Part shown: in pieces, positions 23,901 to 35,448 of the stretch
Position numbering within the stretch: the stretch's first letter is position 1
Layout: the number at the start of each line of letters is the position of its first letter
DNA from: Agrostemma githago
Lineage: Eukaryota; Streptophyta; Magnoliopsida; Caryophyllales; Caryophyllaceae
Direction of reading: 5' to 3'
Assembly (NCBI GenBank): GCA_958450325.1
Contig: OY288244.1
Location: forward strand, 36,455,424 to 36,519,423
Length of the DNA: 64,000 nt
The notes under the pieces: model-generated
Seen by the model: only the letters and a program-made list of their open reading frames with translations
What the model was told of the DNA's origin: nothing
Databases searched by the model: none
Position numbers and translations under genes: made by a program

Positions 23901-24020
23901 TCTTTTTAAAAACAACTCACTTAAACCATTTTTCACAAAGAAAAGGAAAATTATTTGCTGCTTTTTAACTAAAATGCCTCAAATAAGGAGCAGCAATTTG
24001 ACCTTTTTCTACTAGTGGTC

Positions 24021-26097
24021 GAATCCGGCACCAGGGGTAAAACCGTCTTTTAGCGACTGAGTCAAAACCCGGTCAAAAATATTCTCGAGACACACGAGTC
24101 AGCCGTGACACCTCACGTGGCTGATTCGGTCTCAAACACCACAAAAAATCAGCTTCAAAAAATATTAAACAAATTCGTTTAAGGATAGAATTCGATCTCA
24201 AGTAGGAATTCTATCCGAAAATCGAATCAATTACCGACCGAGCATCAAAATACTCGGCCAACTCCCCCCAACAAGCCGAGATTCCTTGCTTCCTCCCCAA
24301 GCAACGGACTTCTCGTTCCTTTCGAACTCTCGCGTTTCCTATCCAAATCGGTATTTCTTGTTGTCTAAGCAAGATACCTCTCCTAAACCTCTTCGCCTAT
24401 AAATAGGACCCTCTATTCAACACAATTCATTCAGAAACTATCCATCAATAGGCGATCAATTATTCCCATACATGAAATATACATCTATCATTCATACATC
24501 CTCGACATCTAGCAAAAAAAATAATCTCGACATACATCCAAAGAAGCACCGAAATACTGTCAAAATACCGATGAAACCCGACCCCACCATCCGGCCGAAT
24601 CCGTCACCTCACACATAAAAAAACGCACCATCCTAAACTCATCCACATCATCTCGACGCTCCCGTGCCTAAGCCACCGTCCGACGAGCTCTATACCGAGA
24701 AAGCAAAGCATGTAGGTTGAGGGTGTAAATCAAACCCGACTCTTTCCCTTTTCTCTTCCTTCTCCACGTTTTTTCTTCTTTCTTTTCGTTGCGTCGTCGG
24801 TCGTTTCGTATTTTTAATATGGGGCGTTTGTCACATATTTTTTATTATTTCTAATAATCGGTACTTCAAAAAACTATTTCTTTTTATATAACGTTCTTAA
24901 AATACGATATTGATTTTCTAATCAAATATCGTATCCAACAAGAACTAAATTAATTAAAACTCGTTGATGCAAAAAATCGTTACATCTTTTTTAAACCAAA
25001 TTCGACGATTTTACGCGGAGAGAATTCACATCTTTTTTTTCTCTTTTCGTTCAAATTTCTTTTTTTCTTCTTTTCGTTCAAAGCAAACTTTTCTTTTTTC
25101 AAAACCTTATCTAAAAACCTTCCGACTATTTGATATCAATTTCATAATCGAATATCGAATACGACGAATATCGAAAACATAAATCGAGTATAAATTAATC
25201 CATATTTGTACGCGACTTATCAAAATTATCAATTTTTGAAAACCGAATCCGAGACAGTCACCCGCGCGAGTCGCGCCCCTCCCGGGCGAGTCGCGCGGAC
25301 TGCTGTAGACCGCGGCCTGTTTTCTCGTCTTTTCCGATTTTTTTCCAGCATCGTTTTCTAACATAAAACAGCGGTTTTCTCGGTATATTTTCAGATTTCG
25401 ACAAGTATTTTTCGCGCGTCATAAAATCTTTTCCAAAATCATGCATATTATCGTATTTACATCTTTATTCGATTTATTCAACCGTTACTAACTCGTTTGC
25501 TCCTTGTTTGTAGCGATTTATTTTTATCGTTTGTTTTATTAGACTAAAACGAACTTCACATGCTAAAATAACTTTGACGTTATTAGTTTAATATGCATTA
25601 AACGACTTAGCAACCCATTTATTTTGCTCTCACATGTCTAGGAAAAATAATCTTTGCATATCATTCAACCGTCGAACTAACGCGTGTACACCAAAAACGA
25701 ACGATATCTTAGTAAAGGCCGCTAAGTGCGGGCGGGGTTGGGTGTTCTTAGTGAACTTCCCAATACGTACCCTCACCCCTTACTCAGAACCATGGTTTCC
25801 GGATGTCCGAATCCATTGGCAACAAGAGTCATTCAATACACGGTATCCGATAATGTCGGTATCAGTATCGTAATGCAAAGGGACGAGCCCAATAAACTCT
25901 CACATTGGAAATGGGCCGTATTTTGTATACGGCTCACTACGACATAGAGTGGGCTCGAATGGTTCCAAATAACCACAAAATTCGGTGGCGACTCCTACTT
26001 CGATTTAAATTTCAATTTGACCATGTCATATGGAGATTCATTCGCCTCCCCAAACCCGCGCGTGGCCGCGTCGGGGTGGACCTATGTCATGTCCACA
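24021..26097 (+). repeat. Right-hand part of the solo LTR, non-coding
   Basis: This is continuous LTR sequence after the CACTA. It contains the TATA box, a U-rich leader, and a GC-rich patch at 25255-25315 in which GCGAGTCGCGC occurs twice. Frames at 25107-25446 and 25634-26117 look accidental. Confidence 0.7.
24398..24405 (+). promoter_or_regulatory. TATA box of the solo LTR
   Basis: CTATAAATAGGACC lies in the middle of the LTR, with the transcript start expected about 30 bp downstream near 24430. This is the usual U3/R arrangement and supports the plus orientation. Confidence 0.65.
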
Positions 26098-26102
26098 ACT
26101 TG
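26098..26102. repeat. Target-site duplication ACTTG, right copy
   Basis: It matches 18003-18007 and marks the right edge of the solo LTR. Confidence 0.9.
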
Positions 26103-26318
26103 AAAGAAGGCACATAGAGAACATTGTGAAAGGAAATGGTGTTAGTAATGGGAAATGTACCAATGCAATCAATGATAACAGATGCACCAGTAGGAAGAGA
26201 TATGACATAAGGTTTGGGAATGGTTTTAACATCAAAAAACAAAACCCTGTAATAACACATATTATCACTAGCACCACTAACCAAAATCCAAGAACTATTG
26301 CATATAGATGAGTAAGGG
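26103..26318 (-). pseudogene. Second copia, aspartic protease region
   Basis: The minus strand reads WILVSGASDNM, the copia protease active-site region with the usual D-S-G-A changed to V-S-G-A, so the catalytic Asp is lost. It continues to NVLYVPSFKL, after which the frame resumes at 18002 beyond the solo LTR. The upstream gag half is cut off at 26319 by the plus-strand LARD. Confidence 0.85.
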
Positions 26319-26939
26319 TGTAACACCCCTGATTTTATATTTGAAATAAATTTAAAATTATTTTCGTATATTTATTTTTACTATTTAACTCGTAATTCTT
26401 AAAGTTATTATTAAATGAATTTATCGTTTAATCGTTTCAAACCCCTAAAATTCTATTTGTCTCGGAAACTCTCCGTATATTTAAAAGTATATTTCTGTTT
26501 CGATACATTAATTTAATTCTTATCGAAAGTCTATTTCGACGATTTAAATTCTAAATTTTATTTATTTATTTATATTAAGCTCGAATTTCTATTTTTGACT
26601 CGAAGTTCATTTATATTAAGTTTCGTCAAACATTTATTACATTTCCTCGAGAAATCAATTTAATTCACTTTATCGAAGATTTATTATTTATCGGAAAATG
26701 CTATTTTATCGTCTAATTATTTATTTCACTAAGCTCTGTTTTCCTCTCGAATACTTTATTTACTCATTTTATTTGACGATCCGATTATTTATTTATTTTA
26801 TAACTCGTTTTAACCCGATTCGTGGGTCAGTCAACTTATCGTTACAGAATTCGTTTAATTCGTGTTTCCGAGCCGATTCATTTAATTAATCCTTTCCTTT
26901 CCCACTTGTTTAACGTTTCCCCTGTCATATTTTTTTTAA
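26319..26939 (+). repeat. LTR1 of the plus-strand LARD, first part
   Basis: It starts TGTAACACCCCTG and aligns almost base for base with 55357-55982 of LTR2. It breaks off after a T-run and AA at 26939, exactly where the Helitron begins. Confidence 0.92.
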
Positions 26940-26975
26940 CTAGTTCTTTCTCCGCGCGCGTTGCGTTTGGAGCTC
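26940..26975 (-). repeat. Helitron 3' terminus (CTAG) with GC-rich hairpin-like segment
   Basis: The minus strand reads CGCAACGCGCGCGGAG, then AAAGAACTAG at the end. A short stem (CGC/GCG) can form about 10 bases before CTAG; the longer stem normally seen is degenerate here (CCAAACGC against GCGCGG). Confidence 0.72.
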
Positions 26976-27257
26976 CAAGATGAAAGAAGTATGTTTTAGC
27001 AAACGTTTGTCGTAACAGCAGCAAACGTACCCTTGTAGTGTAACGTAACCCTGAAAGGGGTACTTTAAAAATTGTTTGACAGATACTACGAAGATACGTT
27101 AGGGATACATTAGGTAGTTTGGGCAACACCTGGCCACACAGAATACGGTCATTGTTTTTTCATCGCAAGTTTTCGATGAGTTGTAGACAAAAGTTATAAG
27201 CTATGAAAAAGATGACAGAGGTCTGGTTTACGCCAGCTAAAGAAGTTGGATGAAGTT

Positions 27258-28222
27258 CTAAGTTTTACGAGGAGCTTTGGGCGGCGGAGTGTCGACGGTG
27301 ACATCTAAGCTGTTGCTGATTGGTTCATCTGTGCTGATCTCCTCCGCGTCGGCTACAATTGATTCATCTTTTTGAGCCTGTACCTTCATTGCTGGAGTGC
27401 TAGCACTGGTTGCTGGTTTGTCGACACCATCGTCAGCCACTACAACCTGCTTCACCACCCATTGCAGGATGTTACTTGTTGAGAGCAACGTCGCTGGACC
27501 AACACATGCCTGCTTCACCTCCACTCACAAATCCCTGGACCAACACGCTCCGGTAATTCAGTGTGGTCAGCAGTTGTTGTTTCGATCTGTGTGCAGCACT
27601 TGATGTGTGCGGTGTTCCAAGGAAGCAGCGTGTATTAGAGTTAAAACATTAAGCGTGATCATTAAGTAATGAAATTGTTGATAAGTGTGGAAAGAAGAGA
27701 AATATTACCATATATCTGTGCATTTTGGTGTTCGACATACACAATTTGTGGGTAATCGATCAATCTCGTATTCTCATCATCATCACAGTTGAAAACGTCA
27801 AGAGAAGTTGACTTCAAAACAGGACAACATAGAAAGTTCGTTGCTGTATGAAAGTTCGCGTACAAATTCTAAATAAAAGTTTGAGCTGACATTCTACATA
27901 AGACACACTATTCACAAAAAAAACTTTGATGCGACAAATATAATACGTACAACAAATAAGCTACAGATCGCGAAGTTGCTGCCGTTTTATGGGACATCAT
28001 AGCACCTTCCTAATCCTTGTAGAATTCTGGGCATAATTGCACGAACACATCTCTAATGGGTCTGTAGTGGCACTTTTGAAGGTTATTCGCTTGAGCAGTT
28101 CCTGTAACTTTCATAGGTAATGGAACCAGGATATATTTAGGATATTCTGTTAGGTATGTAATGTCTTCACTGGTCAGACTCACATGTTGGGTCCGTCTCT
28201 TGGATTTTCCATGTCCCGTCAT
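27258..28222 (-). pseudogene. Unrecognised multi-exon gene fragment near the Helitron 3' end
   Basis: Three minus-strand frames lie in order: 28010-28222 (70 residues, with LTSEDITYLTEYPKY and LCPEFYKD), 27662-27865 (67 residues, with YPQIVYVEHQNAQIYG) and 27258-27524 (88 residues, ending in a Pro/Lys-rich tail TPPPKAPRKT and a stop). They look like exons separated by AT-rich introns. The first two recur at 31679-32383. I do not recognise the family. Plant Helitrons often encode RPA1-like proteins, but I see no OB-fold or zinc motif that would support this. Confidence 0.5.
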
Positions 28223-28800
28223 TTTTAAAAAAAGGGCTTGGTCCCTCCAAATAACCTCTGAATTTGTTGTTCATTATTGCCTTCTAATAATATCCGCTTA
28301 TCCTTACCATATCCCTTATTTGTCCCAACTCTCTCACCTTCGCCCCTCCAATAAGTAATATGACTTCTCTTGTCATGTAGAAGTGTCGTATCTTTAACTC
28401 CATCAACCCCTTCCATTCTTCACTACCTCATCCTAGATCCTTCTTCTTGCTCAGCCTTTTCATGTTCCTCATTTACTGTTTACAAAGATCAATTTTCTTA
28501 ATCACTCATTTTCTTCTTCCTATTTCGTCTCCCCCATTCTTCTTACTTTGTGTCTTTTTATGCTCTTCCTCCTTATTCAAGATTCGTCCTTACGTATGAC
28601 TATCTTTTATTATCTAGTTCAGAAACGATTCGTCCCTTTCACTCATCTTACCCTTCATGCCCTTCACGTCCTTTTGTCTCACTCCTCTATATTCTTCTCC
28701 CCCTAACGCTACTTTCTTTCTGGTTGATTATGCACAACTACGATCACTGTTCATCATTGTCTCAGATTCATTTTTTCAAATGAAGTGTTTTTGTCATTTA
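27609..28800 (-). repeat. Direct duplication inside the Helitron, copy A
   Basis: GTGTTCCAAGGAAGC and the following 1.2 kb, including the exon-like frames and the first CT-rich stretch, recur at 31687-32995 with scattered differences. Copy B has about 115 bp (32290-32400) that copy A lacks. Confidence 0.8.
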
Positions 28801-30790
28801 TTTTAGCGATTATGTCATCATTTCAACTGTTTCAACATATCAGAGTTCATACTCTCTCCTCCCACACGCTCCTCCTTCCTTATCACCTCCCTCCCCCTCT
28901 TTAACATTATTTTTCTCAATCCTCTTCCCTCTACCACTAAGATCATTTCTCATCATCCTTCACACTTTATTATCCTTTCCCTTATCCTTCTCATCAGCTA
29001 AGATTCGTTTCTATATATAAAATTTCCCATCGGTGGAAACAAAATTGGGAGAAACTTAGAATAACTTCACCTTCTTCTTTCCCTCATTGTAATCTAAGAC
29101 ACATGCTTAAAATAACTTGTTTTGGTCATCAGTTCAGTGAGGGTATCGTCCCTTAGCCCCAACTTCTTTCACTTGGCTGTCTCCCTAACGTTGTTCCTTT
29201 ATACGTTCCTCCTGCTCGTCTATCGATTTTCCTCATATACATCCCATTTTCCCTTCTCTTTTCCACCAAGCCTTCTCCTCGTACCCCTCATCTACATGCA
29301 TTTATCTTCTTCCTTCCCTCATGTGCCTCCCCCTCCTCACGATCTAAGATTCATCATTAAATAGACCTTACTTTTGTCATTTAGTCTAGTTTACCCTTAG
29401 TGTTTCCCCGACCCTTCTCCTTTTTCCCCTCACTTTTCTCTAATGTTCATCTACTTCCTGTTCACCATTACCTCCTACTAAGATCAGTTGTCTTCCTCAT
29501 CTACCACTTTCATATCCCCATCTCCTTTTCCTTCCCTTATCCGTCCCTCCTCTCCTGTCTCCGCTCCTGCTCCTCCTCATCATTCAAGATTCATTCTTAT
29601 ATATGACTATCTTTGGTTATCTAGTTCAGCAATGGTTCGTCCCTTTCACTAATCTACCCTTCATGTTCTTTTGTTTCACTCTTTTGTATTCTTCTTACCC
29701 TAATGATACTTTCTTTCTGGTTGCTTATGTCCACCTACCAAGATCATTCGTCCTTCTTGTCCAGCTTTTCGTCTTCTTATTCCCCTTCCCGCTCCTTACT
29801 TTCCTCATTTTGCTTGACATTGTCTAAGATTCATTTTTCCAAATGAAGTGTTTTTGTCATTTATTTTAGCGATTATGTCATCATTTTAACTGTTTCAACC
29901 TATCTGATTTCATACCCCCTCATTGCACACACTTCTCTCTACTTATCACCTCAATACCCCTCTTTTAACATTCCTTTTCTTATTCATCCTTTCTCGTCTT
30001 GTCCACTTTGATCATTTTTCATCATCCTTCACACCTCATTATTCTTTTACTTATCCTCGTCATCAGCTAAGATTCATTTCTATATATAAAATTTCTTTTT
30101 CATGTGCTTTAGTGAAAGTGTGCGCCTTCAATACCTTCCATTCCTCACATTATTCATCATATCTCCGACCCTCATTTATATCTCTCCTTAATGTTTCTCC
30201 TCTTCCGATCATATTCTTATTTCTCCGTTATTAAGATTAATCTATTCCTCCTCTTCATCCTTTTGTCTTTCCCCTTCTCCTCTTCCCACCTCTCCTCCCT
30301 TCTCACCTCCCTCAGCAGCCCTCCCTCTTATTACTCCCACTTCTTCGTCTACTATGATCAATTTTCATTTTCCTCCACCTCCTTTTTTACCTTTCTCATC
30401 CTCCTACAATCCTTCTTAAATTCAGAATTAGATATGATTTTCTTTTGTCAACTATTTTAGATAGTTTCTTTCATTTAACCTTTTCTATCCCTCTTATGTT
30501 TCACCATTCTTCTCATGCACTCCCTCATATCCTTTTTTTTCCTAATGTTTCCTTCATAGTTAACCTTCTCGTCTATCAGTTTTCCTCATAAACATCCCAT
30601 TTTCCCTTCCCTTTTCCACCATGCCTTCTCCTCGTACCCCTCAGCTGCATTTCCTTATTTTCTTCCTTCCCCATGTGCCTCCTCCTCATAACGATCTAAG
30701 ATTCATCCTTAAATAGGCCTCACTTTTGTCATTTAGTTTAGTTTACCCTTAGTGTCCTCCCCGACTCGTCTCCTTGTTTTTTTAGGGCGG
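28400..30790. repeat. Strongly pyrimidine-rich tract built of degenerate repeats
   Basis: For about 2.4 kb the plus strand is dominated by C and T (CCTCCTTC, TTCTTCC and the like), with recurring phrases such as AAGATTCAT, TATGACTATCTTT and CTAGTTCAG at 28565-28640, 29583-29650 and again at 32778-32830. AAGATTCATTTCTATATATA-like phrases recur near 29000 and 30065. The open frames on the plus strand (28550-31198) are Ser/Phe/Leu/Pro-rich products of this composition, not genes. On the Helitron strand it is a purine tract. Confidence 0.75.
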
Positions 30791-31686
30791 TGTTGGTATT
30801 TGAGGTTCATTTAGGGTTTCCTTCTTGCACGTATTGTGCTACAAGATTCTTATATTCGATATAGATGCTCAGAGTTCTTTGAATAGGTGTTGTATGTGTC
30901 CGAAACGTGTACGTTGCCTCGTGTTTTTTATGTAGAATAAGTCTAATTTTGTCGAATTTCATTGTATTGAAGGCGTCGTAGGGTTGTAATCAACATGCAT
31001 TGTGTATCTACAATCCTTCTTAAATTCAGAATTAAATATGATTTCCTTTTGTCATCTATTTTAGCGTGTATCTTCCATTCAACACTTTCTATCCCTCTCG
31101 TACTCCATCATTTTCTCCTGCACTCCCCCTTATCCATCTTTCCTCGTATTTCTAAATGCTTTAGAACTTTATTTCCCTCATATTTAGAACTTTATTAAAA
31201 CACGAACTTAGTTTAGACCTTTGAAACAAATAAAGTCCCCAACTTTCAAGTTTTATCATGATTAACAATCGTAATTAATAGTAATACCTTTCAAATTAAG
31301 TACGCTTACCTTGATAATGTAGTCATCAAATGTGGGAGAAATTTAGAGTAACTACTTCTCTTTCTTTTCCTCTTCGTGATCCAAGACACATACATAAAAT
31401 GACTTGTTTTGGTAACTAAACAACTTACTTTATCGTAAATCAATATTACCTAAACATGCGAAAAGAAAGCGTAACTAATTCATTGGGATAGAGAGGTACT
31501 TTCTAAGATAATGTATTGTCTAAACCTTGTCCGTGTCTTTATCTGCTCACACGATAGATATGAAGTATTTAAACACAAAATCAAAAATATAAGTATCAAA
31601 CACACTTCTTAATACTTAATATCCACTTTGATAAAAGATGTTGACTCTAAAATTATCTACATTCATCTACCTGATCTTACATAACC
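30791..31686. other. Helitron spacer, no gene recognised
   Basis: AT-rich sequence after the pyrimidine tract. A further short CT-rich patch lies at 31020-31180, repeating the phrase CTACAATCCTTCTTAAATTC seen at 30405. No coding content is seen. Confidence 0.5.
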
Positions 31687-32995
31687 TTGGTGTTCCAAGG
31701 AAGCAACGTGTATTAGAGTTAAAACATTAAGCGTAATCATTAAGTAACAAAATTGTTGATAAGTGTGGAAAAAAGAGAAATATTACCATACATCTATGCA
31801 TTTCGGTGTTCGACATATACAATTTGTGGGTAACCGATCAATGTCATATTCTCAGCATTATCAAAGTTGAAAACGTCAAAAGAAGTTGAGTTCAAAACAT
31901 AACAACATAGAAAGTTCTTTGCTGCATGAAAGTTCGCGTACAAATTCTAAATAAATGTTTGAGTTGACATTCTGCATAAGACACACTATTCACAAAAAAA
32001 CATTGATGCGACAAATAAAATACATACAACAAATAAGCTAAAGACCATGAAGTTGTAGCCGTTTTATGGGACGTCATAGCAGCTTTTTAATCCTCGTAGA
32101 AGTCTGGGCATAATTGCACCAACGCATCTCTAATGGGTATGGAGTGGCACTCTTGAAAGCTATCTGCTTGACCAGCTCCTGTAATTTTCATAGACAATGG
32201 TACCAGGGCATATTTAGGATATTCTGTTAGGTATCTAATGTCTTCACTGGTCAGACCCATAGGTTGGGTCCGTCTTGGATTTTCCATGTCCTCGAAAGTA
32301 TATTTCCCTCTTCCCTTGGTGTCAAATATATGTCGTAGCTGAAAGGCTGATTTGTAGCTACTACCCCCATGCTCAAACTCCAAAACAACCGCCCTTTTAA
32401 AAGAAGGGCTCGGGTCCCTCCAAATAGTTTTTAAATTTGATGTTCATTATTGTCTCTAATAAGATCAGCTGTCTTCCTCGTCTACTATCTTCATATCCCC
32501 TTATCCTTAGCATATCCCCTATTTGTCCCAACTATTTCACCTCAGCCCCTCCTATAAGTAATATGACCTCTCTTGTCATCTAGGAGCGTCGTATCGTCGT
32601 ATCTTAACTTCTTCAACCTCTCTCATTATTCACTACCTCACCCTTGAACCCTCTTCTTGCTCCGCCTTTTCATGTTCCTCATTTACCGTTTACGAAGATC
32701 AGTTTTAATCACTCACTTTCTTCTCCCCATTTCGTCTTCCCCATTCTCCTTACTTTGTGTCTTTTTATGCTCCTTCTCCCCATTCAAGATTCATCCTTAC
32801 ATATGACTATCTTTTGTTCTCTAGTTCAACAACGATTCGTCATTTCCACTCATCTTACCCTTCACGTCCTTTTGTCTCACTCCTTTGTATTCTTTTTCCC
32901 GTAAAGCTACTTTCTTTCTGGTTGCTTATGCCCAGCTACCATCATTTATCCTTCTTGTCCAGCTTTTCGTCTTTTTATGTCCTTTCTCATTGGGT
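31687..32995 (-). repeat. Direct duplication inside the Helitron, copy B
   Basis: This is the partner of 27609-28800. It holds the longer version of the unrecognised exon (frame 32087-32383) and then a CT-rich stretch with the same AAGATTCATCCTTA and TATGACTATC phrases. Confidence 0.8.
31790..32383 (-). pseudogene. Second copy of the unrecognised gene fragment
   Basis: The 98-residue minus-strand frame 32087-32383 contains LTSEDIRYLTEYPKYALVPL and ends LCPDFYED, matching the 28010-28222 frame but with about 28 extra N-terminal residues (MEFEHGGSSYKS and onward). The next exon-like piece (about 31940-31800) matches 27865-27720 but has an internal stop near its end. The function is not recognised. 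Confidence 0.5.
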
Positions 32996-34290
32996 TAGGC
33001 TATCTAGTCCAAAGCATAGAAAATCTTCAGCGAGATTGCAATATCGATTCACGGCCATCGGTTCCTCATTCATGTCATAGAAATGGAGAGTCCGAGTGTG
33101 AAATAAGAATGATCATTACTCCCTTCATTCCAATTATATCACATTCTGTCTAATGTATGTATAACCAGAATCTGAAAAGATATGTTTTAAAAACATGAAT
33201 AATAACAGGAAAGATTTGATTAGATATCACTGGACTGATGAACAGCATGCAGAAACTTTCCTTCAGGTTGATCTGAGACGGAGACTTTCATGCCGATCAG
33301 AGATTCAAGTACACTTTGGAACATGCATTTACAAGGACCTGAAAAGGATCACGACACAAGGCAAAACATCAAAGTAATAAACAAAAACAGGGAAAGATAT
33401 CGGGTCATAACATAAATTTAAACTTTATTGGCACTCGATGGGCAAACCTCCGTTTACAATGATACCCTAACAGCATTCCGTCTGCAAATCATCAATTTGA
33501 AGCATTTATAAGATGAAAAGTTGAATACAAAAGCATTGTCAAGAGAAATGGGATAACAAACAAGTCAGAAACCAATATTCAGACGGTGATTTAGGCAATG
33601 ATGGTGTAAGAGACGACTGAACACCACCACTGTTGTTACTGTCATCCACCACAACAATATCCCCATACGTGTTTGCATTCTCGTTTCCTGACACTCTCGG
33701 AGGCCTAGAAGCAATCCTCATAATATGCTCGTCTGCCACCTCAGCACTCCGGTAAACAAGGGGCCCACTCATTCCTCTTGCCTTCATCAGCTCGATACGT
33801 CCTTCATACTGCAACAAAGACTCTGACCTCAAAACTACATGGGTAAGAGGTCCACTTTTGAATTGGTTGAACTATTGTGTACCTGTCGTCTGCTCTTGGA
33901 CATATTCATGAGTGAATGGGATACTTTTGGGATGTTTACTGAATCTGTGTAGAGTGTTTTTCTGCAGTGACCGGAGTTCGACTACTCTTTGAACCCTTGT
34001 TAGAAACTTTGGAATTGTAATCATCATATGAATCGAAGTTTTTGGGAACAGGAACAAACCCGACTCCCTTTTAATAGAGGGTTTGAGGGGCTTCATTTCT
34101 GCTGGGGGACATGACATTGCTACTCCTCCTGGAACTGCGGTACAGAGAACCGCTTCGATTAGTCTCCACCTTACCAGAGTAGAACATCAGCCTGTTTGTA
34201 AGCGTCGGCTTTTGCAGTTCGCAGCTTTTGAATACAGGAGCTACTATCTGGTTTTGGTATTTCTGTGAATCCTTCTGCAAATCACACCAA
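32996..34290 (-). pseudogene. Unrecognised Ser/Arg-rich gene fragments
   Basis: Minus-strand frames 33539-33832 (97 residues, with ELMKARGMSGPLVYRS and DIVVVDDSNNSGG), 33872-34117 and 34071-34280 (SRRSSNVMSPSRNEAP) overlap with shifts between them, as in a decayed exon series. A further exon-like piece with MNEEPMAVNRYCNLAEDF lies at about 33010-33075. I cannot name the family. They lie next to the DUF4057 fragment but need not belong to it. Confidence 0.4.
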
Positions 34291-34947
34291 ACTTATTAGA
34301 AATGAGACGAAACAACACACTCGTCATAAATGACAAAATTGTTTCCCTTTCCTGTAGACCCCAAACCAAACACCCCTTTAGTATATAGGGGATTCATCTA
34401 TTTCAAATGTAAGTACTCGTAAAAAATAAAGAGACCCAATTTTCACTGTTGATTACTTTGTCCATTTTCACCACATGATGTCTAATGACCTAATAAGTAA
34501 CCCTTTGACTCGTTTATTGATCGATGTTGTCACACTACCATATCAAGAATTTGATTCGGGGTATCAACCAACTTATTTGGTCCGTCTTAAATTTAAGACA
34601 AATGATATTATGATAGAATACTTGACTACTTGAGGCATCTTCCTCGTCCGTACTATTTCAGTTGACTTGCGAGAAAAACAGAAGTCCAGCAGCAGACAGC
34701 ATAGATCAAAGGCCATCTCTAGTATTATTGCAAGCCTAATGCAGATAGCAATATGGAAAGTTGGAATAAAATTATGGGTTTTTGACATAAATAAACAGAA
34801 ACCCCAACCACTTCATGGACATATGACAATGACTCCTCAAACAACAACATTTTCATATAAATATTACAACTCAAATTGCCCCAATGTCTATATCTCTACT
34901 CACAAGTCACGACGTGGTGATGCCGATATAAAAATAGAAGTTAATGA
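34291..34947. other. Helitron spacer downstream of the DUF4057 fragment
   Basis: AT-rich sequence, probably in part the 3' untranslated or flanking DNA of the DUF4057 source gene. The frames at 34573-34788 and 34667-34951 have no recognisable content. Confidence 0.4.
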
Positions 34948-35448
34948 TTAAACCAAAGAGATGCTACTTTCCCCAGCTGACAGCTTACGGACGCCACTAA
35001 AAACCCTGGATTCTGCTTTTCCATCGGAAAATATATCATTTCCACTCATATCACGGAGCTTGGCCGTGTTCAGAGGTTTCTCAGCAGGATTTAGTGACTG
35101 TGAGTCCGCCTTGAAGATGTTGTTCCCCGACAACTGAGCAAGTTTTTGGTCAAGGATTTTCTTTGTGTCTACAAAACAGGCTCCGGATTTGTTTGTCAAA
35201 ACGCTGCTTACGCTTGCACATCCCGAGGCTTCATTTCAGGGGATGGAGCGAATATGTTGGTCCCACTGAGCTCTTTGTACTTGGCATCAGAAAATTGCTT
35301 CCTTAACTTAGCCTCAGAGATGTTGTCAAGATTGCCGCTGAGTTCACGTTGTTTTGCTGCTTCTGGCAGTGTAGCAGGCTTATTTGGACTTTGGAGTAGC
35401 GTTTTGATCAGTGGCAAATGAGATTTTACTCATGTCGGCTACGGTTTG
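34948..35448 (-). pseudogene. Last exon of a DUF4057 family gene (captured fragment)
   Basis: DUF4057 proteins are plant proteins of unknown biochemical role with repeated SGxxIF motifs. The minus strand reads KISFATDQN, PATLPEAAKQRELSGN, KYKELSGTNIFAPSPEMKPR, then KILDQKLAQLSGNNIF, LRDMSGNDIFSDGK and a natural C-terminus (GESSISLV, stop 34948-34950). It starts after a 3' splice site (TTTACCAG, exon edge 35448). Between about 35195 and 35210 the frame shifts and a stretch of the family alignment is missing, so there is an internal deletion. About half of the usual protein is present. It lies in the same direction as the Helitron. Confidence 0.8.

Larger units (their letters stand above)
18222..24017. 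mobile_element. CACTA (En/Spm) DNA transposon, 5796 bp, non-autonomous
   Basis: Perfect 14-bp terminal inverted repeats (CACTAGTAGAAAAA) lie at 18222-18235 and 24004-24017. The flanking direct repeat GTC (18219-18221, 24018-24020) is the 3-bp duplication typical of CACTA elements. Next to the left end are repeated GCGGCGTTTTT motifs in both orientations, the subterminal repeats that bind transposase in this superfamily. I find no transposase or TNPA-like frame; the interior instead carries an exon of an NPF transporter. It would depend on an autonomous relative. Confidence 0.93.
18008..26097 (+). mobile_element. Solo LTR interrupted by a CACTA transposon
   Basis: It starts TGTAGACACCCAC and ends CATGTCCACA (TG...CA) and is flanked by the 5-bp direct repeat ACTTG. 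No PBS, interior or second LTR exists between the flanks, so it is a solo LTR left by LTR-LTR recombination. After subtracting the 5796-bp CACTA element and its 3-bp duplication, the LTR is about 2.29 kb. It sits in the pol gene of the second copia. Orientation is given by the TATA box at 24398. The family is not recognised. Confidence 0.9.

Noticed and set aside
25107..26117. Overlapping small frames on both strands in the solo LTR
   Set aside because: They lie in LTR untranslated sequence and show no homology I recognise.
28550..31198. Series of plus-strand frames of 67-103 codons
   Set aside because: They follow the pyrimidine-rich composition (Ser, Phe, Leu, Pro), lack any recognisable domain, and differ between the repeated copies.
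33110..33190. Possible degenerate Stowaway MITE (ACTCCCTTCATTCC...)
   Set aside because: Only one end resembles a MITE terminus; no matching inverted end or TA pair could be found nearby.
26940..34000. Autonomous Helitron genes (Rep/helicase or RPA)
   Set aside because: No HUH motif, Walker motifs or OB-fold wording found in any listed frame; the unrecognised frames at 27258-28222 are too short and unlike RepHel.
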